Assembly (NCBI GenBank): GCA_900491605.1
Contig: UESW01004233.1
Location: 468,772 to 532,771, forward strand
DNA from: Calamus simplicifolius
Taxonomy: Eukaryota > Streptophyta > Magnoliopsida > Arecales > Arecaceae
DNA length: 64,000 nucleotides
Direction: 5' to 3'
The notes under the pieces were generated by a model, which was not told the origin of the DNA, did not search any database, and saw nothing but the letters and a program-made list of their open reading frames with translations. Positions 51,890-62,149 of this stretch are shown piece after piece. A program made the position numbers and the translations under genes. Each line of letters begins with the position of its first letter. Position 1 is the stretch's first letter.

Positions 51890-53240
51890 CTACCTGTCTG
51901 AACAGGAATTCTCCGAACCTTGGTTTGGCCAAGTAAAAATTCTCCGAACCTCGGCTGGGCCGAGCAACAAATTCTTCGAACCTTGGCAGGGCCAAGTAAA
52001 AATTCTCCGAACCTCGGCTGGGCCGAGCAACAAATTCTCCAACCTTGGCAGGGCCAAGTAAAAATTCTCCGAACCTCGGCTGGGCCGAGCAATAAATTCT
52101 CCGAACCTAGGGCCAAGTAAAAAGAACCTTGGCAGGGCCAAGTAAAAATTCTCCGAACCTCGGCTGGGCCGAGCAACAAATTTTCCGAACCTTGGCAGAG
52201 CCAAGTAAAAATTCTCCGAACCTCGGCTGGGCCGAGCAACAAATTCTCCGAACCTTGGCAGGGCCAAGAAAAAATTCTTCGAACCTCGGCTGGGCCGAGC
52301 AACAAATTCTCTGAACCTTGGCAGGGCCAAGTAAAAATTCTCCGAACCTCGGCTGGGCCGAGCTCTTGGCAGGGCCGAGTAACAAATTCTCCGAACCTTG
52401 GCAGGGCCAAGTAAAAATTCTTCGAACCTCGGCTGGGCCGAGCAACAAATTCTCCAACCTTGGCAGGGCCAAGTAAAAATTCTCCGAACCTCGGCTGGGC
52501 CGAGCAACAAATTCTCGAACCTTGGCAGGGCCAAGTAAAAATTCTCCGAACCTCGGCTGGGCCGAGCAACAAATTCTCCGAACCTTGGCAGGGCCAAGTA
52601 AAAATTCTCCGAACCTTGGCAGGGCCAAGTAAAAATTCTTCGAACCTCGGCTGGGCCGAGCAACAAATTCTACGAACCTTGGCAGGGCCAAGTAAAAATT
52701 CTCCGAACCTCGGCTGGGCCGAGCAACAAATTCTCCGAACCTTGGCAGGCCAAGTAAAAATTCTCCGAACCTTGGCAGGGCCAAGTAAAAATTCTCCGAA
52801 CCTCGGCTGGGCCGAGCAACAAATTCTTCGAACCTTGGCAGGGCCAAGTAAAAATTCTCCGAACCTCGGCTGGGCCGAGCAACAAATTCTCCGAACCTTG
52901 GCAGGGCCAAGTAAAAATTCTCCAAACCTCGGCTGGGCCGAGCAACAAATTCTCCGAACCTTGGCAGGGCCAAGTAAAAATTCTCCGAACCTCGGCTGGG
53001 CCGAGCAACAAATTCTCCGAACCTTGGCAGGGCCAAGTAAAAATTATCCGAACCTCGGCAGGGCCAAGTAAAAATTCTCCGAACCTCGGCAGGGCCGAGC
53101 AACAAGTTCTCCGAACCTTGGCAGGGCCAAGGAAAAATTCTCTGAACCTCAGCTGGGCCGAGCAACAAATCTCTGAACCTCGGCTGGACCGAGCAATTAG
53201 TATCCGAACCTTGGCAGGGCCAAGTAAAAATTCTTCGAGC
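51890..53240. repeat. 63-bp palindromic array in the B spacer
   Basis: About 21 units of 63 bp, each made of two half-units: CTTGGC-AGG-GCCAAG plus TAAAAATTCTCCGAAC, and CTCGGC-TGG-GCCGAG plus CAACAAATTCTCCGAAC. Both halves have perfect 6-bp arms, and the T/C and A/G differences are matched between arms. As 63 is 21 codons, frames of up to 418 codons stay open on the minus strand; these are not genes. Confidence 0.95.
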
Positions 53241-53699
53241 TAAAATCCCGGCGGAAAAATGAAGTACGCGGGCCCCGATTAAAGCCGAAGGACTTCCAAA
53301 TAGTCCCCAGAACCTCGGCCGGTCTGAAAAAGGCACACTGCGCGAAAAGCCTTCGACACGCACAAAGAATGTGCCTCCGGCAAACCCCTAAAGGGTTCAA
53401 TAAGCCCCACATAACTGGTCATGAACCCCAGGCAAAGCCGGGGAATTCCCCTTTGCTACTAAAGTCTTTGGGCAACGTCCCTATGGCCTGCCAACAAAGC
53501 GCCTATCTCAAATAGAGCCATGACTCAGCGCGTGAACCAGTGGAGCCACCCAGACTCCCCAACTATTATATGAGTGGCATTTCTTAGAGCTAAAAACTCA
53601 TGAAATGAGAAGATTATCCAAAAAGGGCCTTTTTCATAGATTAAAGAAGGAAGTACAAGAAGAAACAGAAGAAACAAAACAAAAAGAAAAAAGCAAAAG
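53241..53699. other. B spacer between array and small antisense gene
   Basis: Mixed sequence with no recognised feature; an A-rich tract at 53660-53690 marks the likely 3' end of the small antisense transcript. Confidence 0.35.
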
Positions 53700-53778
53700 A
53701 GGCCCTAACTAGGGTTCAGTGTCGCTCCCAGATGCCAGCAGGTCCTCCAGGCACTCGGTAAGATCAGCAACCTACTGG

Positions 53779-54015
53779 CGGAGCGACATGATCTCTTCCC
53801 TTTGCCGGTCCGCCACCCGGCGCAGGGCCTCCGCCTCCCTCGTAGAGACGTCCACATACTCCTCAACGACCCTCACGAGCCGCTGTTGACTCGCAAGGGT
53901 CGACGCCAGGCCCAGCCCATCGACGATAATCATGGGATTGCCCCTCGGGGGTGTAGCAGGCCGTTGATCGACGCACGTAGTTCCTCGAACGATCGCCCTC
54001 CTTGAGAGGCCATGG
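53779..54015 (-). pseudogene. Small antisense coiled-coil gene of element B
   Basis: On the minus strand, ATG at about 54013-54015 starts MASQGGRSFEELRASINGLL. It meets a stop after AIP, and a frame continues from MIIVDGLGLASTLASQQRLV through VEEYVDVSTREAEALRRVAD to a TAG near 53779. The second half is a coiled coil and matches the small antisense gene of A (VEEYLAISTRDHEL). The same start context and a TATA-like box upstream in both elements suggest a conserved accessory gene. One indel breaks this copy. Confidence 0.62.
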
Positions 54016-54072
54016 CCAAAAACTGTTTCGAGACTTAAACCGAGAGATGGCTAAGACCAACACCCCTCGGTC

Positions 54073-54081
54073 ATATTTATA
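54073..54081 (-). promoter_or_regulatory. TATA box of the small antisense gene of B
   Basis: The minus strand reads TATAAATAT about 60 bp upstream of the ATG at 54015. Confidence 0.55.
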
Positions 54082-54109
54082 CTTGCTGGGCGAGTATCTC
54101 GATCGATCG

Positions 54110-54500
54110 CACCGTAGCCACCGACCTATGAGAACTCACCGCGTGTCATTACTTTAATTAGTGCCTGCGGAATCTGAAGGGCCGTGCCCCATCCCGAGTG
54201 AGATCGGTAAGCACGGACGGACTGTTCTCCCCCTGAACAGAGTATTTCCCGATCTGCCAGCCCCCCTAATGAATGCTCCCACACTTCCCCAAGCTCTTTT
54301 AAAGCTGGCCCCCTTTCGGAAAGCAAAAAAAAAAGAGAAGAAATCCAGCGCCTGGCGGTGAGTCGTCCCCTCAGGAGGGATAACGTCATAAATGAAGAGC
54401 ATGACCATGTACCGCCCGTTCCGCCCTGACGCCCCTCACCAAGCGCCACAGGGACCTAACACTACGGCTCATAGTGGCAACTAAGTCGCTTCTCCGAGCC
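54110..54500. other. B spacer, no supported gene
   Basis: A 107-codon minus-strand frame ends here, but it has no recognised domain and no homologue in A that I can see. An A-run at 54325-54335 may be a decayed transcript end. Confidence 0.3.
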
Positions 54501-54975
54501 CCGAATCTCCAAACCTCGACTGGGCCAAGCAACAAATTCTCCGAACCTTGGCAGGGCCAAGTAAAAATTCTCTGAACCTCGGCTGGGCCGAGCAACAAGT
54601 TCTCCGAACCTTGGCAGGGCCAAGTAAAAATTCTCCGAACCTCGGCTAGGCCGAGCAACAAATTCTTCGAACCTTGGCAGGGCCAAGTAAAAATTCTCCA
54701 AACCTCGGCTGGGCCGAGCAACAAGTTCTCCGAACCTTGGCAGGGCCGAGCAACAAATTCTCCGAACCTTGGCAGGGCCAAGTAAAAATTCTCTGAACCT
54801 CGGCTGGGCCGAGTAACAAATTCTTCGAACCTTGGCAGGGCCAAGTAAAAATTCTCCGAACCTTGGCAGGGCCAAGTAAAAATTCTCCGAACCTTGGCTA
54901 GGCCGAGCAGCAAGTTCTCTGAACCTTGGCAGGGCCAAGTGAAAATTCCCCGAACCTCGGCAAGGCCGAGCCATG
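54501..54975. repeat. Second block of the 63-bp palindromic array in B
   Basis: The same half-units as 51890-53240, about seven full units. Some half-units have mixed arms (CTTGGCTAGGCCGAGC near 54893), showing that pairing is not absolute. It is separated from the main array by the small antisense gene. Confidence 0.92.
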
Positions 54976-55839
54976 AACATTCGAGCTCCAATAAGGACGA
55001 GGCATAAGTCACTGAGCTTCGGACCAAGATAAGGAGTGTGTTCCGCCGAACAATCTCCAAACTGCCGCTTGCGAACCTCGACTAGTTCGGATAGCGCGGG
55101 ATCCTCGCCTAAGAACGAGCGGGATGCCTTTGTACCCCACGACCAACGACAACAAACTCGGCACGAAAGATAAAGATTGAGAAATAGAATAGAACTCTCT
55201 TTATTTCATTGCCATCAAAACTAGTTACAAATGCCTGAAAGGCGTTACAAGAGCATTGAAATGCATAAAATAAAGACAAGTACAAAACTCGGGCAACTGC
55301 TCCAAAATAGACCTGAGCAACCATGATGCTCCGGCATCCGACTGCCGAACCAGATAAGCCGCATCCAGTCAGCTCGGGCCGATAATGGTTGAGCGACTTG
55401 GATCAATAGTTGCGGCCAGCTTCGGTTAATAATGATATCTCAGTGACCCAACCGAGATATCAGGCGATCGGAAGGGTGGACGGGATATTGTCCCGAACCA
55501 CCCAACCGAAAGGCCCCTCGGAGAGTAGTAGGAAGCCCGCAGCCCCTGGCACCGGAACGCTCTCCCAAACCGAGTGTGTACCGCCCCAACTTGCCCAAAC
55601 TCCAAGGACAAGGTGTCGATGGACGGCGCACTATCACCCCCTTCCCATGTGGTGAAAGATTCCCCAGGTGGGCGAGCCCAGGAATCCAAATCAGGGGAGG
55701 AGGAGAAGTTCAAGCGAGCCATGGGGAGCCAGCGTGCACCCCCTACCATACATCCCCGAAGGAGAACCACAAAGGTCACACTGGAAGCGCATATGGCGCT
55801 CTCCGTGTGATCTCTGCGCCCTCCCTGTGCGCTCTCCGT
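54976..55839. other. B spacer, no gene seen
   Basis: Mixed composition. A minus-strand stretch near 55160-55270 includes AATAGAATAGAACTC and A/T-rich sequence. No motif or repeat is recognised. Confidence 0.3.
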
Positions 55840-56822
55840 GAAGCAAATCTGGGCAAAATTTTTACGGATGCCAACTCAGCTCTAACGGTAAGATTTTTGA
55901 TTAACGGCTATTTTTCTTTGTGTCTAACGGCTATATTTTTGCAGAATCTATAAATAGTGAAGCCATTTTCAAATCAAAGAGAGAGAATAGAGAGATATTT
56001 ATTTCAAAAAAAAGAAAGGAAAAATCAGAAAAACAGAGCGTTAGCTGAAAAAATCCGTGATTCAAAATAGAGTGAAAGAAAGAGTGTGAAATCAAAGGAA
56101 GCTCCTTCTGTGCTCAAGCTCTACTATCCAAGGAAGCTTCAGAAGAAATCCAAGTGCATCTCAAGTGATTTCCACCACTCAAAGAAAAGAGGAAAAGCCC
56201 AAATCAACTCCAACACTCATTCCGTGGAGAATCCGTGCTGAGGCCGATTCTACACCTCAAAGGAGTTGAAGAAAAGAAGAAAAGCTCAAAGCCAACCAAC
56301 TGCAAATCAGGCTTATCTAAACTCTATTCTTACATTTGTTAATCTGCTCATTGAGGAGCCTTTGTAACTAAACAAACTTATTTCTATTCTTTGTGCCTAG
56401 TTCAATCTGGGGGATTGAACTAGAGGAGGTAGTCTTACCTCAGTTCAAGCTTGATTAAGCTTGGGTTAAAGGGTTTTTGTGCTGGTGAGCCCTTGAAAAC
56501 CAGCTGGGTTCGTTGTGCGCCCGGGAAAACAACAAGTTCGAGTTGTAAGCTTGTAAAACAACTCTGCTGTAATCTAGGGTGATTATAGTGTGGACCCAAG
56601 TGAATCTTAGGAGTGGACGTAGGTGTTGGATACACCGAACCACTATAAAATCCTTTGTGTTTGCCGTGATCTATTGTCTCTATCTCTATCTCTACTTATT
56701 CACTGTAATTTATCTTTACTTTGCATTTGCCTTCTTTCATCTCAAGCTAAATAATTTAAAAAGGCTAATTTTTTAAAGAACCCAATTTACCCCCCCCTCT
56801 TGGGTTGTCATCTGGGCCAACA
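55840..56822 (+). mobile_element. Decayed Copia LTR fragment of a family related to 21492-23144
   Basis: From about 55847 the sequence follows the Copia LTR: ATCTGGGC, ATGCCAACTCAGC, AACGGTAAGATTTTT, TCTATAAATAG (near 55950), GCTGGTGAGCCC, GTGGACCCAAGTG, and the terminal CATCTGGGCCAACA at 56822. Divergence is much higher than between the two intact LTRs, so it is old or another subfamily. The GAGTCGACTC cluster and the LTR start are missing. No internal region is attached. Confidence 0.85.
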
Positions 56823-57165
56823 AAATGGCTACGTGCGCCGTACGCCAAAACAACCCACATGGGAAAGGAACACCTTCGGGAAGCGCCAAAACAGCTTTAT
56901 ATTCCCCGCAGTGTCGTATCATCAATTTCGGTGAAACAAAAACCGATTCGCCTGCAGAACGGCAGGGCGCTGGCAGGATAGCAAAAAGCACAAAAATCGA
57001 TCGTTCGTCCGTCGACAGCTTCTCAACAAAGTTAATCGCGTGAAAAATTCGTGCGACAAAATCGGACGTCTCAAAACAAAATGAACACAAAGGCTACAAA
57101 AACTATTCCTTCATTCAATGAAAAATGAAGTGACCAAAGGAAGCGAAAAATACTTCGGCAACCAC
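56823..57165. other. B spacer after the Copia LTR fragment
   Basis: No gene or repeat recognised; it presumably continues the sequence left of 55840. Confidence 0.3.
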
Positions 57166-57169
57166 CTTC

Positions 57170-57440
57170 ATATGTCGGCCCTAGCCGACCTACTTTGCCC
57201 GTCGGCCCTAGCCGACCCACTTTGCCCGTCGGCCCTAGCCGACCTACTTTTCTCATCGGCCCTAGCCGACCTACTTTGCTCGTCGGCCCTAGCCGACCTA
57301 CTTCGCTCGTCGGCCCTAGCCAATTTATTCCGTCTGTCGGCCCTAGCCGACCTACTTCGTTCGTCGGTCCTAGCCGATCTATTTCGTCTGTCGGCCCAAG
57401 CCGACCTATTCTGTCCATCGGCCTTAACCGACTGGCTTCA
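57170..57440. repeat. 27-bp palindromic array in B: GTCGGCCCTAGCCGAC
   Basis: About ten units of 27 bp. The core GTCGGC-CCTA-GCCGAC has perfect 6-bp arms, followed by a variable CTACTTTGCCC-like linker. Confidence 0.92.
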
Positions 57441-57656
57441 TTTCTTAAGTTTTAACTAGACACAAGATGAACCAGATCGTCTATCGATTCGCCAGTCAGG
57501 GCTATTGCCCTGCCTTGGGCCAAGCCAATGCATCCCCTTGACCCCGAAATAAAGATGACCGAAAAGTGCCGATAGGCCATAAGTCAATTGCGATTGAAGC
57601 GAAATTTGGAGCAAAGGGCTATCCAAAGAAAAATACTCAAATAGAAACAGAAAATT

Positions 57657-57662
57657 TATTCA
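57657..57662 (-). terminator. Polyadenylation signal for the large antisense gene of B
   Basis: Minus-strand AATAAA about 160 bp downstream of the antisense stop near 57822. Confidence 0.45.
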
Positions 57663-57821
57663 TTAAGAGACATCAATCAAATTTTTAGAAAGCAAAACAT
57701 ATAGGTGGCTCTTAAAGGCCGGGAACCACATCAGTTTTAGAGGAACCCTCGGTTACATCCGCAGAGGTGTGACTAGATTCGCCTTTCTCTAATGCCTTTG
57801 CCCTTCAGCGGCAGTTTGCGA

Positions 57822-60658
57822 TCATCCTTCAGAAGCTGCAGCTTCGCTGGGACCCGGGGTGGCACCAGGATCGGTATTAGAGACGTCGACGTATTCATCC
57901 TCCTCTTCTCCTTCGGACTCACCGGCATCAGGAGCTTCAGTATCCAGAAAAGAAAGATCCCATTCCGGGTGTTCACTGGATATTTTGTCTTTGCACTCTT
58001 CCATTCCAAGTTGGAAGGAGTCAATGCCGATCGCGTCCCGTTCCCCTTGAGTATGGCGAGCTGCACTTTAGCCTCAGCAACTTGCTTCTCTGCCTCCGCA
58101 ACTTGAGCCTGCAGAATAGCATTTTGCTCCTCGAACTGCCGGACCGCGCCTCGAGTTCTGAGCTCTTATTGCGGCTAGATGCAAGCTCGCCTTGGAGAGC
58201 CCGATTCTCCAACCGTAACTCTGCTATCTGCAAAACCAAAATCAGTCGGCATCACAAGAGACCGGCTAAAGAAGCTAAAAAAGGGGGGGGGGGGGGGGAA
58301 ATAAGACTATACCTCCTCCTCTCGTCTGGCCAACCGTTTGGCCAGCTCCTCGGCCTCACCCCTGGCCCTTGTTCTGTCAGCTCCGACCAGCTCGACCCTC
58401 TCCTGGAGAACATTAATCCTTGACTGTTTGGCTTCGACCTCACCTCGGGCTTGGGATAGCTCGTTGCTCACCCGAGCTATCATCCCTTGGTGCCATTTAG
58501 CGCCGTCCCTTAAGTCGGCGATTTCGCTATCGCGCAGTTTCAGTCTATCCTCCACTTCACCGAGCATTCTGGTCAGGCGCTTTCTCTCGTCGGCAGCTTC
58601 CCTTCCCAGCCAACCCAAACTCTCACTATGTTCCCGCCGCATCGCCGCCACGCGTCTTCATTTTTCGCTAGGAGCCCCTGTAGCTCCTCCACTTTACGCT
58701 TTTGCTTGGATATTTCGGCCAGGGCGACCTGGTGTGCCGCCTTCATCCCCTCCAAGCCTCTGTTACTAATAGCCATAAGCTCCTCAAACTTCTCAGACAC
58801 CTTCATTCGCGATCGGAGCTCAGCGTTGTCTCTCCTGGCCTGAATGCTGGCCCCCGTCGCCAAACTCAGACGCCAGCACATCACCCGAGAAAGCAAAACA
58901 CTCTACAGGATAAAAAATGAATGAATGAGAATTAAGTCAGCCAGAATGTATCCAATACCCAGGAATGGCAACTCACCCGAGGCATAGGCCCGTGTCATCC
59001 TCATCAGGGTCGTATTGTCGATATCGGGAAGGAGATGGACACTTTCAGCCACGCCTTGCTGCCCGAACGTAGCATCAACCAACTCCAAATCCGCAAACTT
59101 GTCCATCGAGGGATCTGCATCCGGATACAAGGCCGACCTCATTAAGGCAGAAAATGCCTCCTCAACATCTGCGTTCAAACTACCGGGCTGGTCATTCCCA
59201 CCCAAGGAACCAACATGAGCGACCTCCAACAGAGAAGCCTTCAGCTTCCCAGCTTCTTCCATCAGAATTCTAGCTTGAGTCTCCTCAGATAACTTGGCCA
59301 ACCCAAGCGCCAGCCTCCCCAAAATCCTTCTCGGAGGAGTTTCCATCGCGGGACCCTTACCCCGCTGTGATCCCTCTTCCGTCGCGCCTCCTTCCGTCGC
59401 TGTCACCTGCGCCTCCCCTGCAAGCTCCGCCGAAGCCTCTATCTGGCCCGCTTCTTGAACTGCCGCGGGCGACCCAGCGTCACTACCACTGGACTCCCTC
59501 ACAGAGAGACCCAGAGGAAGCTCTCCCTGAACCTCGTCGGCTATGGCTGTCCCCTCTCCCTCTCCTGCTGGAGTCAGTAGTGGTCCCGCGGAGGCAGAAG
59601 GCCCCCCAGAAACGGCCGCTTTCGCCAGATCCATCGCCGGTTCCTCTTTCATAGGGGACGCGGTCAGACGAACCAACGGAGCCTCGTCTGAACTATCCGA
59701 TATCTCCAATACTGGAGGACAAGGGATCGTAGTTGTTCTCCCTGGATCCCCCTTCGCCTCTGGCGCTCCTATCATGATTGCTCCGGCATCTGGCGAGCTC
59801 CTTGAGGAGGTGTGAGCCCTCTTTTCGGGCCTACCGCTAACCACGCTGCTGTCTCCCCTGGGCGCTTGCCTCTCTTCCTCTTGGAGAGGCTCGACAAGGC
59901 CGACCTCTTGGCTGTAAGAACAGAACATATGCGATTAAATCCAAACACATTCGTCGGGGTAACACCCAGTGGAGAAAGTAAAAGGAGGACTCACCTTGCG
60001 GGTCTAGGGGACTAAGCCCGGCGGCAAAGAGGGCCCCCTCCGATAATAGATCATTGGCAAAAAACACTTGGCCATTGCGGAGGACGTCCAAATATCTCTC
60101 CTCCTGCTCTGACAAGACCGGATGCGTTTCTGCATCCCTAACAAAGCTTCCCCATTTTCGAGGGAAGTCGGAACCAATATTCCCATCAGCTATAATGAAT
60201 CGACTCTTCCATCCCTTGATAGAGGACGGCTTATCCATAATCACGTTGAAGGACCTCCGAGGTCCAATATACGGCCACTCTGATTTCCTCGGGTATCAGA
60301 TGATAACAAGCACGGAAAAGAGGGAGAGTGGTGGCAATCCGGATTTGGTGGCACATTGAGATAAATCCGATGATGCTCCGCCAGCTGTTTGGAGCCACCA
60401 TCATCGGACAGATGTTGTAGTGAGTCATAATCTCCTTCACCAAGGGATGGAGAGGAAAACGGAAGCCTGCTTTCAAGCTGTCTTCATAAACGAAGACCCT
60501 GCTCTCAGATCCCGCGAAACCCTATGTCCAGGCTCCGGCACTCGCAGGACGACATCTGAGGGCATGCCATACCATCGATGAATCCTTCCTACATCCTCAG
60601 CAACGATCTCCGAGGCTACGTCGTCGGGGCTCATCGTCATCTTAGCCGAGAAAAGCAA
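57822..60658 (-). pseudogene. Large spliced antisense gene of element B, putative gypsy-type transposon protein
   Basis: The best copy of the accessory gene. Exon 1 starts near 60658 or 60640 (MSPDDVASEIVAEDVGRIHR) and, across small shifts, holds MKAGFRFPLHPLVKEIM and VAPNSWRSIIGFISMC. This is the 'putative gypsy type transposon' pattern (PF04195). Intron candidates on the minus strand are about 59994-59912 (GTGAGT...TTACAG), 58980-58904 (GTGAGT...CTGTAG) and 58311-58230 (GTATAG...TTGCAG). The second exon (59911-58981) is open for over 300 codons: acidic and low complexity, then ESVHLLPDIDNTTLMRM. Exon 3 (58903-58312) is coiled coil with one shift. The last exon ends in an acidic tail, HPEWDLSFLDTEAPDAG. 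Element A has the same gene with the first two introns at the same places. Confidence 0.72.
58283..58298. repeat. (G)16 homopolymer in an intron of the antisense gene
   Basis: Sixteen consecutive G on the plus strand (C on the coding strand), inside the intron 58311-58230, where they may serve as the pyrimidine tract region. Confidence 0.9.
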
Positions 60659-60732
60659 CAGGCGAAACAGCGAGCGTTGCGGAAGGCGGAAGACTCTTCA
60701 AGAAATAAAACGAGAGAATACTGCAAACGAAC

Positions 60733-60739
60733 ATATATA
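60733..60739 (-). promoter_or_regulatory. TATA box of the large antisense gene of B
   Basis: The minus strand reads GTGCTATATATGTTCG, about 75-80 bp upstream of the candidate start codons. Confidence 0.5.
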
Positions 60740-61020
60740 GCACGGCTACCGCTTTGCTTCCCCACTAAGGAAGCCATCTTGAAAGGACGAGGCGCCTCGC
60801 CCTAGGCGTCCGGAACCGCCTCGACAAACGCCGTATTAATCGGGATTCGCGACGTGGCGTATTCTCAACCGTCAACTCTTGGAGAAGCCTTGCCCACGAA
60901 GGCATGAGGACCCTACCGCATTAATTAAAGCATCATTGCACGGGCTGTCTAAACCAAATCGTCCCATACAAAGCGTGCCACTTGGACTTATACTCCCTAT
61001 GCCCGAACCTACGCTTTGAA

Positions 61021-61039
61021 CTAGGGAGTGGAGGGCATG
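61021..61039 (+). promoter_or_regulatory. Polypurine tract of element B
   Basis: GGGAGTGGAGGGCATG lies directly before the 3' LTR start TGTTAGGGGTAAAAC. Confidence 0.8.
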
Positions 61040-62149
61040 TGTTAGGGGTAAAACATCATTGCATTAACATCCGTGCAAGGAGGCTAGGACCGACCTCCTC
61101 CCTTCGTCTCCCCCGAGCTTCCAGCAGCTCGGCTCTCCCGAGCTCCCATAGCTCGCCTCTCCCGAGCTTCCCTAGCTCGGCTTCCCCGAGCTTCCCAGCT
61201 AGCTCGCTCGCCTCTCCCGAGCTTCCTAGCTCGGCTTCCCCGAGCTTCCATAGCTCGGCTCTCCCGAGCTCCCATAGCTCGACTTCCCCGAGCTTCCTTA
61301 GCTCGGCTTCCCCGAGCTTCCGTAGCTCACCTCTCCCGAGCTCCCATAGCTCGGCTTCCCCGAGCTCCCATAGTTGTCTTCCCCGAGCTCCCGTAGCTCG
61401 TCTCTCCGAGCTTCCGTAGCTCATTCTCCCGAGCCCCATAGCTCATCTTCCTCGAGCCTCCGTAGCTCGGCTCTCCCGAGCTCCCATAGCTCGGCTCTCT
61501 CGAGCTTCCTGTAGCTCATTTCCCCGAGCCTCCATGGCCCGGCTTCACTGAATGACCCACGATCCAATACTCACCTCCGCGGAACCTGACGCGGGAGAGC
61601 CTAAGCCTACTGTAACAGCACCCTAGGCAAGGAATCATGCTGAGAAGTGGTCTAGAACCTATCAAGGCTACCTGAGACCTACACATCTACCAGATCTCAA
61701 GCCGTCAAGGAGCTCTCCCAGCCATCGATCCCCTAACAGACAAGATACGGATCCCAACAGCCCCACAACGGCCTGATTCGATCCACTCCCGTATCCTAAC
61801 AACCTCTGAACCTTCCAGAAGACGCTCAAGATCTAGGTGATAGCCTATAAGTATCACGCTCACAGATTCCCTTAGGTACGCGTGCTCACACCCTCACTCC
61901 TGCTCTCCTGCTGCTCATCGGTGCTCTCCCCCCTTTAGAGCTTCGATTGGCCGCCCCCCAGAGAGACTCCCCGAGGGATCCACCTCCCCGTTTTCTGATT
62001 GATCGTCGATTTCCTCCCACTTACTTGAGCGTCAGAGGGTCTTCCGCGGAGGGCCATCCCCAACGCCTCTCGCGCGAGGACTTGTGTGCAGGTCCGCCCT
62101 CCTGGAGATCGACTGCGCCCGAGTCGGAGGACGGATCCCGGCGGCAACA
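61040..62149 (+). repeat. 3' LTR of element B
   Basis: 1110 bp, matching 43517-44425 except for a longer palindromic array (61110-61540) and small indels. It ends GGCGGCAACA. A TATAAGTA box lies at 61846-61853. Confidence 0.87.
61110..61540. repeat. Palindromic array in the 3' LTR of B
   Basis: About 17 units of CCGAGCTTCC(A)TAGCTCGG(C) type. Several units have one arm mutated (for example AGCTCACC, AGCTCATT), so pairing is weaker than in the 5' LTR. Confidence 0.9.

Larger units (their letters stand above)
43517..62149 (+). mobile_element. Element B: Ty3/Gypsy (Tat-type) retrotransposon with duplications
   Basis: The LTRs are 43517-44425 (5') and 61040-62149 (3'). A primer site GATTGGCGCTAGAGGAAGGG follows the 5' LTR, and the polypurine tract GGAGTGGAGGGCATG precedes the 3' LTR. 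Gene order is gag (twice), protease, RT, RNase H, second RNase H, integrase. The spacer then holds 63-bp arrays, a small antisense gene, an old Copia LTR, a 27-bp array and the spliced antisense gene. The flanks TTACG and AAAAC do not match, so the two LTRs may not stem from one insertion event. Confidence 0.82.

Noticed and set aside
52107..53363. 418-codon open frame on the minus strand with a 21-residue repeat
   Set aside because: The array period of 63 bp is a multiple of three and has few stop triplets, so frames stay open on both strands. The protein is a direct readout of the satellite and ends in non-repetitive sequence without a domain.
54126..54449. 107-codon minus-strand frame as a third antisense gene of B
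   Set aside because: No conserved counterpart to the candidate third unit of A and no recognised domain; kept only as spacer.
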